Made by a program: the position numbers and the translations under genes. DNA of 64,000 nucleotides from Sthenelais limicola. Its lineage: Eukaryota > Annelida > Polychaeta > Phyllodocida > Sigalionidae. Location: contig OW804096.1 of assembly GCA_942159475.1 (NCBI GenBank), forward strand, positions 40,361,744-40,425,743, read 5' to 3'. Positions 60,701 through 64,000 of the stretch are shown here, piece after piece (the stretch's first letter is position 1; each line of letters opens with the position of its first letter). The notes below the pieces were generated by a model. The model saw nothing but the letters and a program-made list of their open reading frames with translations. It was not told where the DNA came from and searched no databases.

Positions 60701-63661
60701 TGGGAACATTGGCTGGAGTATATGACACTTGCACATTCGTCATCTGATGAACAATGCCCATCTCCGAGTGATAATTGAATGCAAGTAGAATTGTCCTATA
60801 TAAGTAGGAATCAAGTACTTTATGGAGATATAGATCAATTACAAAATATATTCCTAATGTGAAATTTATGTCCCTCATTGTATTTATCCCTAGATATTAG
60901 GGTTGCCTTCTCAAATACAACTGTATTAACATGCTGAAGGATAACTATGTTAATATAAAAAAATAAAATAAAATATGGTGTTATCATAGATTTCACAAGT
61001 GTCTTTAAGTATTTTAATTCTTATACGTACTAAGACATGCTCTTGTACGTTATAACTATTGACACAGGCCCTGACAAATTCTCATATCACTATCCACAAT
61101 GTGGCTTGACATTTCTAACCTTTTGAACATACACTCGAAATGAAATTGCATTCCACATTCTGTTAACCTACTGTACAAGTGAAATGTGGAGACTGCTCAT
61201 ATTCTAATGAAACATTGGTAAAATTCTACAATTATTCAGTAGTTTACACACATTCAAGTTTATGCATTGATACAAGATATAGCCTTATTCAATGCTAACT
61301 TTCCACATACTACTTAGATTCAACCCCCACTCACTTCTACTTCTACCCAAAGATGGTGTAGCGAGAGCTGTAGGTGTTAACTTAAGCGGATACTTTCTGC
61401 TGTGTTCACGCTTCCACTATACGCTTCATTTATGAACCATAAGACCATTGCACCAAGTTCCAACATGTTCCTCATACCTTCTAACCTGACCATTTTCAAT
61501 CATATCTGTTCATAATAGTGGAGTTGCTCACATTAACCAAAGATAGTCCAACTAAGTATGGAGAATCTTTGCATTACCCCCCCCCCCCCCCCACACACAC
61601 ACTAATCCAGGTTAGATGGCATTGGTATCATGCATATAGCTACCAGTACCAGTGTATATGTCAATAATTAGACTACATTGGTGAAACATATTGTCTGTTA
61701 ACTAAATAAATGTAAACTATAGTTAATATATTCACATTAGGCCTCATACACACATGAATGGCATGCAGAATCTGGAAACAATTACTATACCTTACTATAC
61801 TATACTATACTATATATAGTGAAGTTTTCCAGCCCATTACTGGAAAGTATCAATAAGAAAAGCATTAAACTTATCATCTGTGTATACGCACCTTGCTAAG
61901 ATAATTCCCCGGGATACATGAACACTCACTGTCGGCACATTCACTGCCGGCCACTGAAGCTGCACAATTATCCGCACCAGTACAATAACTTCCAATCAGC
62001 AGTTGAGAACAGAGCTTCTCTCCTTCCTTGTGAAAACCAGGCGAGCATTTGCATCTTCCTACATCACACATGCTATTTCTTATAGGCAACGAGCATTCAC
62101 CTTTGTATCCACATTTGCCGCCCAATAATATTTCCTCACATGCCGTTTTAGATATTGCCCGGAACCCTTTTGGACAGTCGCATATTCCCACGCACGTGGA
62201 AGGGTCAGAGCATTTGCCTTGGCTGCAATAGCCGTTGGCAATGCTGTAGTAGCATTGCTTATCTGAATAACATACATCAGTCCAGAGTTCTCTCCCTTGG
62301 CAATACATTTCTCCAGTGTCCTTATACCTTGTGAAGAAACCTTCGTTGCATTGACATGTACCAGTAACATTAGTACATGTTCCGCCGCGAATGTGTTTGC
62401 AATCAATCATATAGTCACATGGATCCCCTAGATTTCTTGGATAACATTGCCGAAAAGATACAGTTCCTATATATCCATACGTGCACCTACATCTGCCTTT
62501 AAAGCATATACCATCAGGCACAATACGCTTACATTCCTTAGTATCTGTGCAAAGGTGACCAATGCCTTTCGCAATACATGCCCTTAAATCGCTATTAGTG
62601 TAGTACTCGATCGCACAGACACACGTTTTTGATTCATAAGAGCAGTAGGAATAAGTGAAATCACAGTCCAGATCCGTGTTGCAAGGGTCGATGGTTAGGC
62701 GCAGTGCTCTGCATGTCGTGGGAGTTTGTTGCTCGTACAGAAAGTCGCATTGCAAGGTGCCATCTTTGCACGAACTATGTGGAATCGCGGAGGTACATCC
62801 AGTCGTGCATGCGACACTTAGTGTGCATTCTTGACATCGATTGGATGCTATATCCTCTGTGTAGCCAGACTCACACGAGCATTTGTTATTCACACACATG
62901 CTGAATTATATAAAGGTCAAGAATCAATACTATTTTAAGATGAGTTTTCATAATTATTTATATTTCTTCTTGTGGGGATAAACTCGAAAGAAGACAAATT
63001 AATGCACCATCTGCTGTAGGCTAATCTACAAAATGCTGTTTACCTTAAATACAGTCTAGGCTCAGAGTTGAGGGAGTCCTGAGGAAAAGCCTTTCGCCTC
63101 AAACCGCAAAACGTTATTAAAATTCCATTAGGACGTCTACAGTGCTAATTGCTTTCCGGCCCCTGGAGTAATCCAATCACTGACATACCGTTCTTATTCT
63201 TTTATTTCTATCAGGGCGAATACATTTGCAGATCATTACAAAAAAAAACCCATGCCTAACATCTGATCTGAAAGGCTCTGAACCTAGACTGAATATATAT
63301 GAAATTTATATTTAGAAATATATATATATTGAAACTTTATTTTCATTTTGCTGCACATATTTGATATGAAAGAAAACTACTTCGGATTGTAGGAATATTG
63401 CTCCTGATCAATCAATGCAAATAAATAAATAAATGTTTAAAAACAATTTTCATAATAGGCATTACCCACGAGTGTAGGCATTACAATGTGAATCTGTAGT
63501 GCAATAATCTTCTATTCTCCTCAATCTGCACGTGTTGGATGAAAGATCTGCCATGTAGATATCTGCCGTGTTACAAGAACAGAATCCTCCAATGCACAAA
63601 GCTCCTGTGAAGCCTGAACAGTCTGTGTTGAACACACATGGACTGCCAATTGTGCCGCCAC
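57530..63661 (-). CDS. EB/EGF-like multi-module membrane protein, 3' part of gene
   Basis: Exons in minus-strand order: 63466-63661, 61892-62900, 60645-60795, 60076-60088, 59800-59813, about 59565-59647 and 57530-57742. All phases join through the membrane exon, giving about 558 residues. The N-terminus lies beyond the right edge. The extracellular part is a chain of cysteine modules of EB type, a pattern like C-x5-C-x(6-9)-C-x4-C-x-C-x2-G. Examples are CSGFTGALCIGGFCSC, TCTNVTGTCQCNEGF, CDVGRCKCSPGF and CSQDELCQCLPDY. A hydrophobic helix (IIIGVSVVCALLIGAGVV) follows, then a short tail. EB modules are mainly known from invertebrate cell-surface and matrix proteins. A receptor or adhesion role is inference. 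The last donor and the tail frame are the weakest part. Confidence 0.8.
57743..59564 (-). other. Putative last intron of the EB-module gene
   Basis: 1.8 kb of AT-rich sequence. I see no further exon, although a short one would be easy to miss. Confidence 0.4.
59565..59647 (-). CDS. EB-module gene, transmembrane exon
   Basis: Acceptor catttgtcaag (AG at 59648-59649). The two first bases complete a Gly codon in phase with the preceding microexon, then IIIGVSVVCALLIGAGVV and AAVVLVNGL follow. The donor is ambiguous: TTG|GTATCA (used here) or CGG|GTTGGT four bases earlier. Confidence 0.65.
59800..59813 (-). CDS. EB-module gene, 14-nt microexon
   Basis: GACCGATATGACAG lies between the acceptor tcatgtttcattcag and the donor GTAAGA. 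It enters in phase 2 and leaves in phase 1, encoding R-T-D-M-T with the flanking split codons. Confidence 0.55.
60076..60088 (-). CDS. EB-module gene, 13-nt microexon
   Basis: GACCGATTGTAAG lies between the acceptor catttccttttcag and the donor GTACGA. It enters in phase 1 and leaves in phase 2, encoding G-P-I-V. It shares its first seven bases with the 14-nt microexon. An inner GTAAGG could shorten it to 8 nt, but that breaks the frame of the membrane helix. Confidence 0.5.
60157..60400 (+). mobile_element. Repeat of the TTAAAGCTGCA family, in an intron
   Basis: Its left end tttaaagctgcattctcagg is the inverse of the right end of the repeat at 14975-15225. The interior phrases tatcaattttctgctgc, tatacaggaattt and ccggtgagcga recur there too. 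No coding capacity; the right boundary is approximate. Confidence 0.5.
60645..60795 (-). CDS. EB-module gene, last cysteine-module exon
   Basis: 151 nt: acceptor cttatatag (AG at 60796-60797), phase 0 in, donor CTGCG|GTGGGA, phase 1 out. It continues the module broken at the end of the previous exon (GNYLSK | DNSTCIQLSLGDGHC) and encodes one more (DDECASVIYSSQCSQDELCQ, then CLPDYEATNRTHC). Another acceptor, tgttcatcag at 60744-60745, is stronger in sequence but would throw the exon out of frame. Confidence 0.75.
60796..61891 (-). other. Intron of the EB-module gene
   Basis: 1.1 kb, GT-AG. It contains a C16-(AC)n tract at 61577-61601 and short (TATAC)n near 61790-61815. No extra exon is needed, because the flanking phases match. 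Confidence 0.6.
61577..61601 (+). repeat. C16 run with (AC)n
   Basis: About sixteen C followed by an ACAC microsatellite. Confidence 0.95.
61892..62900 (-). CDS. EB-module gene, large exon with about seven cysteine modules
   Basis: 1009 nt, open throughout: acceptor tataattcag (AG at 62901-62902), donor AGCAAG|GTGCGT. The first base completes a Gly codon split with the upstream exon. 336 residues carry the repeated EB/EGF-like pattern with about 8 cysteines per unit: CVNNKCSCESGY, CSYESKTCVCAIEY, CFKGRCRCTYGY, CTNVTGTCQCNEGF, CSQGKCSDPSTC, CDVGRCKCSPGF, CADSECSCIPGN. One sequon (NVTG) is visible. Confidence 0.88.
63052..63291 (+). mobile_element. Full-length MITE copy, CAGTCTAGG family, in an intron
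   Basis: 240 bp. The ends cagtctaggctcagag and ctctgaacctagactg are inverted repeats with one mismatch, flanked by aata on both sides (63048-63051 and 63292-63295). The interior shares tcaaaccgcaaaa, ccattaggacgtcta and ccaatcactgacatacc with the other copies. It lies in the intron between the first two exons seen of the EB-module gene. Confidence 0.85.
63466..63661 (-). CDS. EB-module gene, first exon visible in the window
   Basis: 196 nt: acceptor taatttccaacag, donor CGTGG|GTAATG. It encodes GGTIGSPCVFNTDCSGFTG, then ALCIGGFCSCNTADIY, then NTCRLRRIEDYCTTDSHCNA. It enters in phase 1 and leaves in phase 2, joining exactly to the next exon. Confidence 0.85.
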
Positions 63662-64000
63662 CTGTTGGAAATTAATATTTGATTTGTGATCGTTTTATTT
63701 GATTTAAAAAACAAACAAAACTATTTATTACATTTGAAAGGCCAAGTACATTGGCTTATTGATGTTGATCCTTTATCTTGATATGGTGTTGAAATTTGAT
63801 CTTCATTTTTGATCTTCATATTTGAGCTGAATGAAGTAATATTATGTATATATTTCTTCTTCAAAAAAAGAAAGATTGAAGGTGCTAAATTCGCCTAAGA
63901 TATAATATACATCTACAGTGCTAGCGAGAATAAAGTGAGTCCCAAACCGAACGAACATTGCGAAGCATATGTGTTTTACTATTTTACTGTGATGCCAATT
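63662..64000 (-). other. Intron upstream of the first visible EB-module exon
   Basis: AT-rich. The exon at 63466-63661 has an acceptor in phase 1, so at least one more upstream exon with the signal peptide must lie beyond the window. Confidence 0.6.

Noticed and set aside
60743..60745. Stronger-looking acceptor tgttcatcag for the 60645 exon
   Set aside because: Using it puts the downstream cysteine module out of frame; the acceptor at 60796-60797 completes the broken module instead.
61021..61081. Possible extra EB-gene exon encoding ACVNSYNVQEHVL
   Set aside because: Its phases do not fit between 61892 and 60795, which already join perfectly in phase 0.
1..64000. CRISPR array or prokaryotic-style operon
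   Set aside because: No regularly spaced short repeats with unique spacers, no ribosome-binding-site-led gene clusters; introns and poly(A) signals show a eukaryotic genome.

Overview
This is animal nuclear DNA. It is AT-rich, its genes are split by GT-AG introns, it carries AATAAA/ATTAAA poly(A) signals, and it is full of transposable elements. The secreted and membrane proteins (CUB plus LDL-receptor class A, and EB/EGF-like cysteine modules) and the repeats (Ty3/gypsy, L1/Tx1-like LINE, tRNA-derived SINE-like pieces, MITEs) fit an invertebrate. I would guess a lophotrochozoan such as a mollusc or brachiopod, but nothing here fixes the phylum.

Layout. 1-19 kb is mostly non-coding with mobile DNA: a decayed DNA transposon with terminal inverted repeats of about 360 bp (4531-8022), copies of a small CAGTCTAGG-ended MITE, a second repeat family ending in TTAAAGCTGCA, and one possible first coding exon at 9 kb (minus strand). 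A probable 3'-terminal exon with a poly(A) signal lies at 19.2-19.4 kb (minus strand). 19.4-34.6 kb is about 15 kb in which I find no convincing gene.

34642-46294 is an apparently intact and recent Ty3/gypsy-type LTR retrotransposon on the minus strand. Its two 416-bp LTRs read as identical and are flanked by CTAG target-site duplications. It has a tRNA-His-type primer site, Gag with a CCHC knuckle, Pol (protease, RT, RNase H, D,D35E integrase with three AT-hooks) in the -1 frame relative to Gag, and a third 711-residue ORF that is not envelope-like (two C2H2-like fingers, a Lys/Ala/Glu-rich tract and a coiled coil). ORF3 sits behind a 1.1-kb gap that ends in a good splice acceptor.

47673-53666 (minus) is a complete five-exon gene for a 325-residue type I membrane protein: signal peptide, CUB domain, a six-cysteine LDLa module split over three exons, a transmembrane helix and a Pro/Met/Gln-rich tail. 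A 5'-truncated LINE with 14-bp target duplications, a SINE-like element and a long hairpin lie in its introns.

54031-55323 is an unusual 1.29-kb repeat with short inverted ends and two internal tandem arrays rich in GAGCTCACA. 57530-63661 (minus, running off the right edge) is the 3' part of a second membrane-protein gene made of EB/EGF-like modules followed by a transmembrane helix. Two microexons of 13 and 14 nt lie between the last cysteine module and the membrane helix, and all exon phases agree. Both host genes look like cell-surface receptors transcribed in the same direction; the sequence does not show that they work together.
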